DNA of 64,000 bases from Chitinophaga polysaccharea (GTDB lineage: Bacteria; Bacteroidota; Bacteroidia; Chitinophagales; Chitinophagaceae). Both the position numbers and the translations under genes were made by a program. Location of the stretch: NCBI RefSeq assembly GCF_902150045.1, contig NZ_CABFVU010000002.1, positions 856,001 to 920,000 on the forward strand. The letters are read 5' to 3'. Position 1 is the first letter of the stretch; every line of letters begins with the position of its first letter. The notes below the pieces were generated by a model. That model was not told the origin of the DNA, did not search any database, and saw only the letters and a list, made by a program, of their open reading frames with translations. This document shows, piece after piece, positions 34,075-42,065 of this stretch.

Positions 34075-34085
34075 TGGTGAGTATT

Positions 34086-37000
34086 TTAAATTCCTAATCT
34101 CAGGTTAATACCCATACTGCGTACGGGTGGTAACCCAAAAACATCTACACCCTGCAGGCCATTGCCGGTACCCATAGATACTTCAGGATCAAACGGGGCA
34201 TGCAGCTCAAAAAAGAAAAGGTTCCTGCCTACAATGCCCATCCGCATATTGCGGATCCATTTCCATTTCAGTGGTATGCGGTAGCTCAGGCTCAGTTCCC
34301 GTAAGCGGATGTTGGTGGCATCATACATATACATTTCACCGATACCGGCCCTGCCGCCAATGGTGGTATAGTAGCTTTGCGCATCAATTTTTCCGCTGTG
34401 GGGTGTACCGTTGCTGTTTACGGCATTGATATCCACGCCGCCATTATCACGGGCTTTGGCGCTTACTTCACTCACGCCGTACCAGTCGAGCACCGCCTGG
34501 GTAACGCTCATTACCTTGCCGCCGAAACGGCCGTCTACCAGGAAGCTCAGGTTAAAGTTCTTATAGTCGATGCTGTTGTTCCATCCTATGGTGAAATCAG
34601 GATTAGGGTTGCCTACTTTTTTAAATGCATTGCGCGTTTGCAGCTTACCTGCTGCATCGATGATGTAGGCGCCCTTATCATCCTGTACCAGTTCCTTATT
34701 GGAATAAATATCTCCCCATGATCCTCCTTCCATGATAAAAGAGCCGAACATATTCACGCCAAAATCGGTGAGCACAAACATACTGCTGGTATCTGCGCCG
34801 ATGATCCTTGAGTTGGAAAGCGATATGATCTTGTTTTTATTCGCGGCGAAGTTGATGGTGCTGGTCCAGGAAACGGCCTTATTACGTATAGGCATCAAGG
34901 TGAGTGTGGCTTCCCAACCCTGATTTTGTATGTTACCCATGTTGAGATAGTAGGTGTTATACTTATTACCAAGTGGCGCCGGCACTTCCATGTATTGTTT
35001 GTAGTTATTGTTTTTGTAGAAGGTAACGTCGGCGGTGATCCTGTTTTTCAGCAGGTGCGCTTCCAGTCCTATTTCAAAGGAGCGGTTGTCTTCCGGCTCC
35101 AGGCTAAGCCCGGGGTATAGTATACGCTGGTTCAGCACTACGCGCGTAACGCCGGCGATGGTTTGCAGGCTGAACGCTGCGGGCCTCGAGGAGTAAGCAG
35201 CAATGTCGTTCCCTACTTTTGCATAGGAAATGCGGGAGCGCAGGAAATCGATGGGCGCCGGCATTTTAAACATCTCGCTCCATACGGCCGATAGGCCGGC
35301 GGAATAATAGAAGTATCCTTTATGCAGGGTGGAGGTATAGGCAAATGTGCTGGACCAGTCGTTGCGCCCTGTAAGATCCAGGAAAAGATAATTGTTGATG
35401 CCTGCCTGTATGTTGCTGAAAAGTGCCTGCAGCTGTTTCTGGTCTATGCTGTGCTGCGCATCGAGCGAGGTACTCAGGATATTGGATACGGAAAATTTAT
35501 TCGGATAGGTAAGGCCCGGATCTGCATTGGGATTGGAGCCGTTAAAGGTGCGCTCATGCGCTTTGGTATCTGTAATACTTGCCCCGATATTACCGGTCAG
35601 GTGCAGCCACTTATTCATTTTGCGGCTGGCATTCAGCATCATGTCCCCATATAGTTGGGTATTGAATTCCCGCTCAAGCGTGTACCGCCCGTTGGAACCG
35701 GCTAATACGATCTGTGTACCGGCATAGGCTTCCAGTTCATACTGATCCAGCGATTTGTCGAAGTTGCCCCGTGCTTTGAGCGACAACCAATCATTCAGCT
35801 GCCAGGTGAGCGACAGCGTAGCGAGGCCACGGTACCTGGAATCCAGCCGCAGATCGCGGTGCAGTGCCCACATGGGATTCTGCTGATCGTCCTGCCCTAT
35901 CCATTTTTTATCATTACGGATATTCCACCAGTTCTGCATGTACAGATCGCGGCCCTGGTCGTAATATTCAAAGTTGTTTTTATAATAATCGAAATCCTGT
36001 CCGCGGGGAAAGGTGTAAAGCCCGGAGATAGGACTGTAGTACAATCCCGATGAAAGCCGATTGGTAGTGCTTTGTGCGGTGAAAGATACATTGGCGTCCA
36101 TCACCAGTTTATCGTTCAGCAGTTTCAGTGTTTCGCGCAGGTTTACCGTATGACGGTCGAATTTGTTGGTGGGAAGAATTCCTTTATTGGTTGTATTGGC
36201 GTATGAAAAATAACTCTGCGCGGTTTCCGTACCGCCGCTGAAAGCGATGGTATTGGTGAAGGTGGAGCCGGTGTTATAGAAGTGCCTTACATGATCCGGT
36301 ACGTTAACAGGTCGGCCCCAGCTGCCCAGGGAGCCGGGTTGCGGGGTGCCTACTTTGTCTACGCCGGGTGTATCAGTTTGGGCATACCGGTATTGCAGGG
36401 GAGGAAGCAATGCGGGCATTTCCCTGGTATAATCAGAAGAAATGTCAATTTTGCTCCGGCCGGGCTTACCTTTTTTAGTAGTGATGAGGATAACGCCGTT
36501 GGCGGCCTGGCTGCCGTAAAGCGCGGCTGCGGAAGCGCCTTTCAGGATACTGATGCTTTCTATGTCATCGGGGTTGATGTTGGAAATGCCATCTCCTCCA
36601 TCGCGGCCACCGGCGCCGATGATGTTATGCGTCTGCCCCCATACATCCGCCGGCTGTGCAGGGGTATAGTTGGCATAGGGTACGCCATCAACAATATATA
36701 GCGGCTGATTTTCACGGGTTGACTTGTTGCCGCGCAGCACTACTCTTACCGAACCGCCGATACCGGAAGCACTGCGGGTGATGGTGGCGCCGGCCGTTTT
36801 CCCGTTCAGGCTGTTGATCACATTGGCGTCTTTTACCAGCTGAAGGTCGTCGCCATCCAGCTGCTGGGTAGCGTAAGGCAGTTCCCTGCTTTTTTTCTGG
36901 ATGCCCAGGGCAGTGACCACCAGTTCACTGAGGGCTTTTACATTTTCCTGCAGGCGCACATGGATAGCCGGATCGGTACCTACGGTAACTTCGCGGGTAA

Positions 37001-37571
37001 TGAAGCCTACGGAACTGAACACAAGCACATCGCCGGTGCTGGCTTTCAGTGAAAAACCGGCATCGGCGTTGGATTGGGTTCCTTTGTTGGAATGTTTGAT
37101 CTGAATGGTGACTCCGGGGAGTGGCGTGCCTTTGTTGTCGCGTACTGTTCCACTGATATCTCTTTCCAGGGACACATGATCCAGCAGGTTTACAGCAGGT
37201 GAGGTCCCGGTATCACTTTCTGCTCCTACTATAATTTTATTATTGATACGGGTAAATTTTAACCCTGCCTGCACTGATAATAACGTAAGAACTTCATCTA
37301 TGGGTGTTTTAGTACAGTTTAACGTAATCTTTTTCTTCAGGTTAAGGTCTGCTTTGTCGTAGTGAAAATTCAGGCCTGTTTTCGCCGAAATTTCGGTCAT
37401 TACATCTTCCAGGTTTTTGTCTTTCACCTGAATGGTGACAACTATAGCTGGGGGCGGGTCGGGTATTTGCGTGATGGCACTAGTCGTTGTGTTCAGGCTC
37501 CCCGCCAACAGCAGTGTCAGCATCAACCCCGTGGATACAAACCACATCAGGGGGCATGGCTTTACCCTCAT
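34086..37571 (-). CDS. SusC/RagA-family TonB-dependent transducer with STN domain (pair 2)
   Basis: 1161 residues. The extra N-terminal part, about 45-115, is a secretin/TonB short N-terminal (STN) domain (VTIQVKDKNLEDVMTEISAK). It is followed by a CarboxypepD_reg-like domain (ISGTVRDNKGTPLPGVTIQIK), the plug (ELVVTALGIQKK, LYIVDGVPY) and the barrel. In such proteins the STN domain contacts a FecR-type anti-sigma factor in the periplasm when ligand binds. The FecR gene is only 5 bases upstream and the ECF sigma before it, so this is a complete cell-surface signalling unit. It probably drives its own operon and perhaps pair 1. Confidence 0.94.
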   Translation of the reverse strand: MRVKPCPLMWFVSTGLMLTLLLAGSLNTTTSAITQIPDPPPAIVVTIQVKDKNLEDVMTEISAKTGLNFHYDKADLNLKKKITLNCTKTPIDEVLTLLSVQAGLKFTRINNKIIVGAESDTGTSPAVNLLDHVSLERDISGTVRDNKGTPLPGVTIQIKHSNKGTQSNADAGFSLKASTGDVLVFSSVGFITREVTVGTDPAIHVRLQENVKALSELVVTALGIQKKSRELPYATQQLDGDDLQLVKDANVINSLNGKTAGATITRSASGIGGSVRVVLRGNKSTRENQPLYIVDGVPYANYTPAQPADVWGQTHNIIGAGGRDGGDGISNINPDDIESISILKGASAAALYGSQAANGVILITTKKGKPGRSKIDISSDYTREMPALLPPLQYRYAQTDTPGVDKVGTPQPGSLGSWGRPVNVPDHVRHFYNTGSTFTNTIAFSGGTETAQSYFSYANTTNKGILPTNKFDRHTVNLRETLKLLNDKLVMDANVSFTAQSTTNRLSSGLYYSPISGLYTFPRGQDFDYYKNNFEYYDQGRDLYMQNWWNIRNDKKWIGQDDQQNPMWALHRDLRLDSRYRGLATLSLTWQLNDWLSLKARGNFDKSLDQYELEAYAGTQIVLAGSNGRYTLEREFNTQLYGDMMLNASRKMNKWLHLTGNIGASITDTKAHERTFNGSNPNADPGLTYPNKFSVSNILSTSLDAQHSIDQKQLQALFSNIQAGINNYLFLDLTGRNDWSSTFAYTSTLHKGYFYYSAGLSAVWSEMFKMPAPIDFLRSRISYAKVGNDIAAYSSRPAAFSLQTIAGVTRVVLNQRILYPGLSLEPEDNRSFEIGLEAHLLKNRITADVTFYKNNNYKQYMEVPAPLGNKYNTYYLNMGNIQNQGWEATLTLMPIRNKAVSWTSTINFAANKNKIISLSNSRIIGADTSSMFVLTDFGVNMFGSFIMEGGSWGDIYSNKELVQDDKGAYIIDAAGKLQTRNAFKKVGNPNPDFTIGWNNSIDYKNFNLSFLVDGRFGGKVMSVTQAVLDWYGVSEVSAKARDNGGVDINAVNSNGTPHSGKIDAQSYYTTIGGRAGIGEMYMYDATNIRLRELSLSYRIPLKWKWIRNMRMGIVGRNLFFFELHAPFDPEVSMGTGNGLQGVDVFGLPPVRSMGINLRLGI

Positions 37572-37576
37572 ATGGA

Positions 37577-38602
37577 CTAGTTTTTATTTTGCAGGTAAAC
37601 GGTATCGTTTTTAATGGTATAAGAAAGGGATTTGGCGAGGCAGATAATATCCATCACATCTTTCAGGCTTTCATTTTTGAAAGAGCCGTTATAGTTCCAT
37701 TCTTTTTTGTTGCTTTTGTTAACAACGGTGATGCCATAGCGGTTTTCTATACCTGTTACTATTTCATTATAGGGAGCATCCCTGAATACAAGGTATCCCT
37801 GTTTCCAGCCGGTTACTTCTTCGGGTTTGCTGAATACGGATTTTACCATGCTGAGTGAAATACGGTCGTAGCTGATTTGTTCGCTTGGCAGCAGGATGAG
37901 TGAAGAAGATGAGCGGCTGTTTTTATCCAGCTGGTCTACTTTCACTTTACCGCTTACCAATGCTACCGTTACTTTGTGTTCGCTGGCATATGCCCGGATG
38001 TTAAACGCCGTGCCAAGTGCGGTGGTAGCCAGTTCCCCGGTATTCACCACAAATTGCCTGGCCGGATCCGGCGCCACATTAAAGAAGGCCTCACCTTCTT
38101 CCAGGAAGATGGTACGGCTGCCGGCATCAAAATGTTCAGGGTAGCGCACCTTGCTGCCTGCGTTGAGTTCCAGCGAGCTGCCGTCTTCAAGGGTAATACT
38201 TTCTTTATTTCCCTTGGGAGTGGTGATTTCCACGAACCCGTTCCTGATCACCCGGTTGGATTGCAGTGCAATCACCGGGGGCTGGAAACTGCCGGCGGCT
38301 GGCCGGGTAGCGGGCGATGGCCGGTTAAACCAGAAAAGCCCTGCAGCAAGTAATAGCACCGCTGCTGCGGCAGCATACCAGTAACGGGTATAGATAGGCC
38401 GCACTTTTGGCGCGGGGCTGATCTGTTCATTCAGTTGTAAGCGGATGCTGTCCAGTTCCTGGTCGAGCTCCTTGTCTGCTACGTAGGTGGACTTATGCCG
38501 GTTGATATTTTCAAACCATTGATCTACAATAGCCTCTTCTTCAGGAGAGCAGTTCCCCTGGTTATACCGCTCCAGCAATATTTTGATCTGTTCTGTGTCC
38601 AC
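37577..38602 (-). CDS. FecR-family anti-sigma factor
   Basis: 341 residues. A cytoplasmic N-terminal region (about 1-70) holds the sigma-binding part (QWFENINRHK). One transmembrane helix follows (about 74-91), then a periplasmic FecR domain (FVEITTPKGNKESITLEDGSSL, and FVVNTGELATTALGTAFNIRAY) and a C-terminal DUF4974-type domain. It should hold the ECF sigma encoded upstream inactive until the STN domain of SusC2 signals. Normal length for the family. Confidence 0.94.
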   Translation of the reverse strand: MDTEQIKILLERYNQGNCSPEEEAIVDQWFENINRHKSTYVADKELDQELDSIRLQLNEQISPAPKVRPIYTRYWYAAAAAVLLLAAGLFWFNRPSPATRPAAGSFQPPVIALQSNRVIRNGFVEITTPKGNKESITLEDGSSLELNAGSKVRYPEHFDAGSRTIFLEEGEAFFNVAPDPARQFVVNTGELATTALGTAFNIRAYASEHKVTVALVSGKVKVDQLDKNSRSSSSLILLPSEQISYDRISLSMVKSVFSKPEEVTGWKQGYLVFRDAPYNEIVTGIENRYGITVVNKSNKKEWNYNGSFKNESLKDVMDIICLAKSLSYTIKNDTVYLQNKN

Positions 38603-38680
38603 CTGTTGCCGTTTTAAGTGTTCATAAGTCGTATTAACGTGGAAAAGGTACCATGTACATTTAATTATTTTTTACCCGGG

Positions 38681-39265
38681 TCAGGCAAATAAATAGACAA
38701 ATGCCAAAAGTATGGTCAGGTCGGTCCTGGCATAGCTGGTCCTTAGTATCTTCAACGCTTTGGTGATCTGGTTCTTTACGGTTTGCTGCGAAAGGCCAAG
38801 ATGGGTGGAAATCTGTTCCACGCTGAGGTTTTCAAACCGGCTGAGCATGAAAATTTCTTTCATACGGTCGGGCAGGTGATTGATGGCCTCGAACAGTTCC
38901 TGTGTCCGTGCTTTGTTGTCTACCGTTTCCGTGATGGAATGCGGTTGTGCATCGAAATGTTCGATGAGTTGCTGCAGGTATTTACGGTAGGTAGCGTTTT
39001 TCCGGTAGATGTCGATGATCTTGTGGCGGGCTACCTGGTACAGGTATGCTTTCAGTGATTCCCGGAGGATCAGTGAATGCCTTTTTTCCCAGAGGGAAAT
39101 AAAGAGCTCCTGCAGCACATCTTTGCTGATCTCGGTAGCGTCCAGTTTACTGTGTATAAATAAATACAATGGTTTACTGTAGCGGTCGTAGATGGCATTA
39201 AAGGCAGCGGTGTCGTCGCTTTTCAGCAGCGAAATTAACTGGTTGTCGGAATAACTGCTGTACAT
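38681..39265 (-). CDS. ECF RNA polymerase sigma factor (FecI-like)
   Basis: 194 residues. Region 2 is visible (FNAIYDRYSKPLYLF and DVLQELFISLWEKR) and region 4 has the HTH ENLSVEQISTHLGLSQQTVKNQ. The hydrophobic C-terminal tail (LTILLAFVYLFA) is typical of this Bacteroidota sigma group. It heads the leftward sigma-FecR-SusC-SusD unit and should direct its transcription when released by FecR. In the 139 bases upstream I found no exact -7 box. A TGATAAAA/TTTTATCA hairpin at 39382-39407 marks the end of the AraC gene. Confidence 0.93.
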   Translation of the reverse strand: MYSSYSDNQLISLLKSDDTAAFNAIYDRYSKPLYLFIHSKLDATEISKDVLQELFISLWEKRHSLILRESLKAYLYQVARHKIIDIYRKNATYRKYLQQLIEHFDAQPHSITETVDNKARTQELFEAINHLPDRMKEIFMLSRFENLSVEQISTHLGLSQQTVKNQITKALKILRTSYARTDLTILLAFVYLFA

Positions 39266-39404
39266 CGAATTACAGTAGTAATTAAGCGTTTTGGTTGATA
39301 ATTACTGAACTGAATGTAAGAAGAAAATTTTGATATTAGGACATTTGGCCCCTTGCTTTTTAAAATAACTCAATAACCAAATGATAAAATAATTACATTT
39401 TTTA

Positions 39405-40280
39405 TCATGCTTCCTTCAGGCGCAGTTCATTTTTATATTCCTTGGGGGTTTTGCCAACTATTTCCTTGAAGAAGCGGTTGAAGTTAGACAGGTTCTTGAA
39501 TCCGCAGGAGTAGGCTATTTCAGCGATGGACCAGTCTTCTTCGGTTAACCGTTTGCAGGCGTGGCCTATGCGTACTTCGTTCAGGAACTGTACAAACGAC
39601 TTTTTGGTGCGGTTTTTAAAGAAGCGGCAGAAAGATTGTGGCGACAGGTTGGTGATGCTGGCCACATCCTGCAGGGATATTTCTTTGGAGAAGTTATTCA
39701 TTACATACTTGAATACTTCATCTATCTTATGGTTGTCTTTTACGTTATAGGCATGGGAATAGCCGGTGCTGGCCAGGTAGTAGCAGTCGCGGGTTTCCGA
39801 CAGTGTTTTCAGGATATTGAGCAGGGATATGATACGGTCCAGCCCTTCTTTCCGCGGTAGGGCCAGGATTTCCGGTTTCAGCAGCTCATGGGTGGCGCCG
39901 GTGATCTTCATCCCTCTTTGTGCGCGGTGGAATAATTCGCTGAGGGCCTTGGTTTCCGGCAATCCGTAAAACTTCTCCCCGAATATATCTTTTGGAAAAT
40001 AGATGACCACTGAACGGGCCTTCAGGTTTTCATCTCCCTTATAATATTCCTCCTCATTATACCACACATGCGGTATATGCGGGCCAAGAAACACCATATC
40101 GCCCTCTTCAAAGCTTTCAATGCTATCCCCCACAATTCTTTTCCCGTGGCTTTCTGTTACATATACCAGCTCGCATTCGGGGTGGAAATGAAAGGGTGTA
40201 TTGAAATAAGGATCACTTCTTTCTATGATGGTGATCTGATTATCGGCAAAAGCCCCCACTTTAATAAGGATGGGTTTCAT
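39405..40280 (-). CDS. AraC-family transcriptional regulator
   Basis: 291 residues. The N-terminal cupin-type sensing domain (FHFHPECELVYVTESHGKRIVGD) is followed by a C-terminal pair of HTH motifs (EISLQDVASITNLSPQSFCRFF and WSIAEIAYSCGFKNLSNFNRFF) and the family ending GKTPKEY. It is divergent from the LacI gene and upstream of the sigma-FecR-susCD locus. A sugar or small-molecule effector is likely. A target cannot be named from the sequence. Confidence 0.93.
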   Translation of the reverse strand: MKPILIKVGAFADNQITIIERSDPYFNTPFHFHPECELVYVTESHGKRIVGDSIESFEEGDMVFLGPHIPHVWYNEEEYYKGDENLKARSVVIYFPKDIFGEKFYGLPETKALSELFHRAQRGMKITGATHELLKPEILALPRKEGLDRIISLLNILKTLSETRDCYYLASTGYSHAYNVKDNHKIDEVFKYVMNNFSKEISLQDVASITNLSPQSFCRFFKNRTKKSFVQFLNEVRIGHACKRLTEEDWSIAEIAYSCGFKNLSNFNRFFKEIVGKTPKEYKNELRLKEA

Positions 40281-40494
40281 TCATGTATTAATTTAAGCTA
40301 CTATATTACTGTGACTGTTCTGTACTTTATTACCATCGCCATTATTACCGTTTAGGGGAACCCTATGCAGGCAGGCGAGTAGTATTGAGAATGTCCTATG
40401 AATGTTGCCAAATTATTAAAAATTGGTTAAAAAAATATCATTCTTCTCAAAATAACCATTTTATGTGATAAAAATCAGACAAGACGAAAGAGAA

Positions 40495-40502
40495 TAGTTT
40501 TG
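40495..40502 (+). promoter_or_regulatory. Probable lacI-type gene promoter -7 box (TAGTTTTG)
   Basis: TAGTTTTG matches TAnnTTTG and lies 91 bases before the chosen ATG. The other bases of the 313-base divergent spacer 40281-40593 are AT-rich and show nothing else I recognise. Confidence 0.5.
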
Positions 40503-40593
40503 CGGGAGTTACTTGGAATAATTGGTACAACAATGTAATTTCCAACTTCATTTTGTAAATTACGTCCGGCTAAATCGATGTAGCATTATTTCT

Positions 40594-41622
40594 ATGAAAG
40601 GGATCTCTATTAAAGATATTGCAAAACAAGCCGGAGTATCTCCCACAACGGTATCGTTTGTACTCAACGGCAAAGCAAAGGAGAAGAGGATCAGTGAACA
40701 GGTAAGTAAGAAAATCCAGAAAATTGCAACGCGGCTGAAATATAAACCCAATCAGCTTGCCCGCGGATTGCGCACCGGTAAAACCAAAACCATCGGCCTT
40801 ATTGTGGAAGATATTGCCAATAACTTTTTTGCTACGCTGGCCAAAGTGGTGGAAGATGAGGCGGACAAGCACGGTTATAAAGTGCTTTACGGCAGTACGG
40901 AAGACAACACAGAAAAGGCCAAGGGCTTGCTGGAAGTGTTAAAGTACCGGCAGGTGGATGGATATATTATAACGCCTACAAAGAACCTCGACAAAGAAAT
41001 TGAACTGCTGCAATCTGCCGCCAAACCACTGGTACTGGTAGACCGTTATTTTCCGCATGTGAGCAGTCACTATGTAGTGCTCAACAATTACCAGGGTGCA
41101 TATGAAGCCACTGCACACCTGGCAAAACAGGGCTACAGGAAAATTGCCATCGTCACCATTGCATCTGATCAAACGCAGATGAAAGAAAGGCTGGATGGCT
41201 TTACTGCAGCGCTTAAAGATCATAAGATCCCGTTTAATAAATCACTGGTGAAGCGGTTGCCGTTCGATCTCGACCGGGAAAGTTTCAATAACGAAATGAA
41301 GAAATTCCTTACCTCAGTGAAGGACCTCGACGCCGTTTTTTTTGCTACCAACTACCTGGGAATTGCTGGCATAGAGGCTATCCGCTCGCTGGGATGGGAA
41401 ATAGGCAAACAAATAGGGCTGGTTGGTTTCGACGATCACGATCTTTTCCGGTTACACAGCCCGTCGATCACCTGCGTGTCGCAACCTATTGCCGCTATTG
41501 GAAAAAGCCTGGTAGATATACTGATGAAAGAGCTGAACCACGCTGCGGGCAGTCCTGCTTACCCACAACAGCAGGTGGTGCTGGAGCCTGAGCTGATCAT
41601 CAGGGACTCGTCGCGGAGATGA
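40594..41622 (+). CDS. LacI-family transcriptional regulator
   Basis: 342 residues from the ATG at 40594. An upstream in-frame TTG at 40522 would add 24 residues before the universal LacI opening, so it is rejected. The HTH and hinge read SIKDIAKQAGVSPTTVSFVLNG, then a periplasmic-binding-protein-like effector domain from about residue 60 (KTIGLIVEDIANNFF, and LVGFDDHD near the C-terminus). It probably controls the susCD pair that follows: a perfect 12-bp LacI-type palindrome lies 241 bases past its stop. Confidence 0.93.
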   Translation: MKGISIKDIAKQAGVSPTTVSFVLNGKAKEKRISEQVSKKIQKIATRLKYKPNQLARGLRTGKTKTIGLIVEDIANNFFATLAKVVEDEADKHGYKVLYGSTEDNTEKAKGLLEVLKYRQVDGYIITPTKNLDKEIELLQSAAKPLVLVDRYFPHVSSHYVVLNNYQGAYEATAHLAKQGYRKIAIVTIASDQTQMKERLDGFTAALKDHKIPFNKSLVKRLPFDLDRESFNNEMKKFLTSVKDLDAVFFATNYLGIAGIEAIRSLGWEIGKQIGLVGFDDHDLFRLHSPSITCVSQPIAAIGKSLVDILMKELNHAAGSPAYPQQQVVLEPELIIRDSSRR

Positions 41623-41659
41623 TCGCTTGCCGCGTCGCCGAAGGCGGCCAGGGAGCGAT
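41622..41659 (+). terminator. Hairpin at the end of the LacI gene
   Basis: ATCGCT (41622-41627) pairs with AGCGAT (41654-41659), enclosing further GC-rich pairing (CCGC/GCGG). No good T-run follows, so termination is only possible. Confidence 0.4.
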
Positions 41660-41746
41660 TATCTAATGTTATTTTAAGCACAGGAAATAGTATTTTCTCT
41701 TTCTTAACGAGCTGTTAACTATAAATAAAAAAATTGTTAAATCTTC

Positions 41747-41777
41747 TTTGCACTTCTCATAATTATCCCTAAGTTTG
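41747..41777 (+). promoter_or_regulatory. Bacteroidota-type promoter of susCD pair 3
   Basis: TTTG at 41747-41750 (-33 element) and TAAGTTTG at 41770-41777 (-7 element) are separated by 19 bases, the expected spacing. The start site would be near 41782, giving a leader of about 280 bases before the SusC ATG. Confidence 0.65.
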
Positions 41778-41862
41778 AAACCATTATTCAAACAAATCAG
41801 CCAAACTTGTAGCGAAAATGAAAAGTGAGAGTGGTTTACAGGTTTTTTTTATGTGGTGTAGC

Positions 41863-41874
41863 TAAAACGTTTTA
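41863..41874. promoter_or_regulatory. LacI-family operator (perfect 12-bp palindrome)
   Basis: TAAAACGTTTTA is an exact palindrome with the central CG typical of LacI-family operators. It sits about 85 bases downstream of the predicted promoter and 191 bases upstream of the SusC start, so bound repressor would act as a roadblock. The regulator is most likely the LacI protein encoded just upstream. Confidence 0.65.
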
Positions 41875-41908
41875 TCACTGGCATGATGTCAGAATAACAA
41901 TTAATACC

Positions 41909-42015
41909 AATGGAGTAATTCCATTTTATTTTTTAAGAACGGAAACCACGTGATTACCATCGGGACTCCTGTGCAATGCAGGTATGTTTATGGTAACGGG
42001 ACTTCCGTGTTTTTT
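41909..42015 (+). promoter_or_regulatory. Structured leader RNA upstream of susCD pair 3, attenuator-like
   Basis: Two hairpins: AATGGA/TCCATT (41909-41925) followed by a T-rich stretch, and a larger nested one with ACGGAA/TTCCGT (41939-41944, 42003-42008), TTACCAT/ATGGTAA (41954-41960, 41990-41996) and CCTG/CAGG (41968-41982), followed by six T (42010-42015). The second looks like a transcription terminator placed 51 bases before the SusC ATG. This suggests attenuation or an RNA-based switch. I do not recognise a known riboswitch. Confidence 0.45.
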
Positions 42016-42065
42016 GCTTATGTGTCTGATTCACTTGTTATAATTCACTAAACCAAAAGGAAGCT

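Noticed and set aside
40522-40593. Longer LacI regulator starting at a TTG
   Set aside because: The LacI family begins directly at the HTH; the extra 24 residues have no counterpart and the ATG at 40594 fits.
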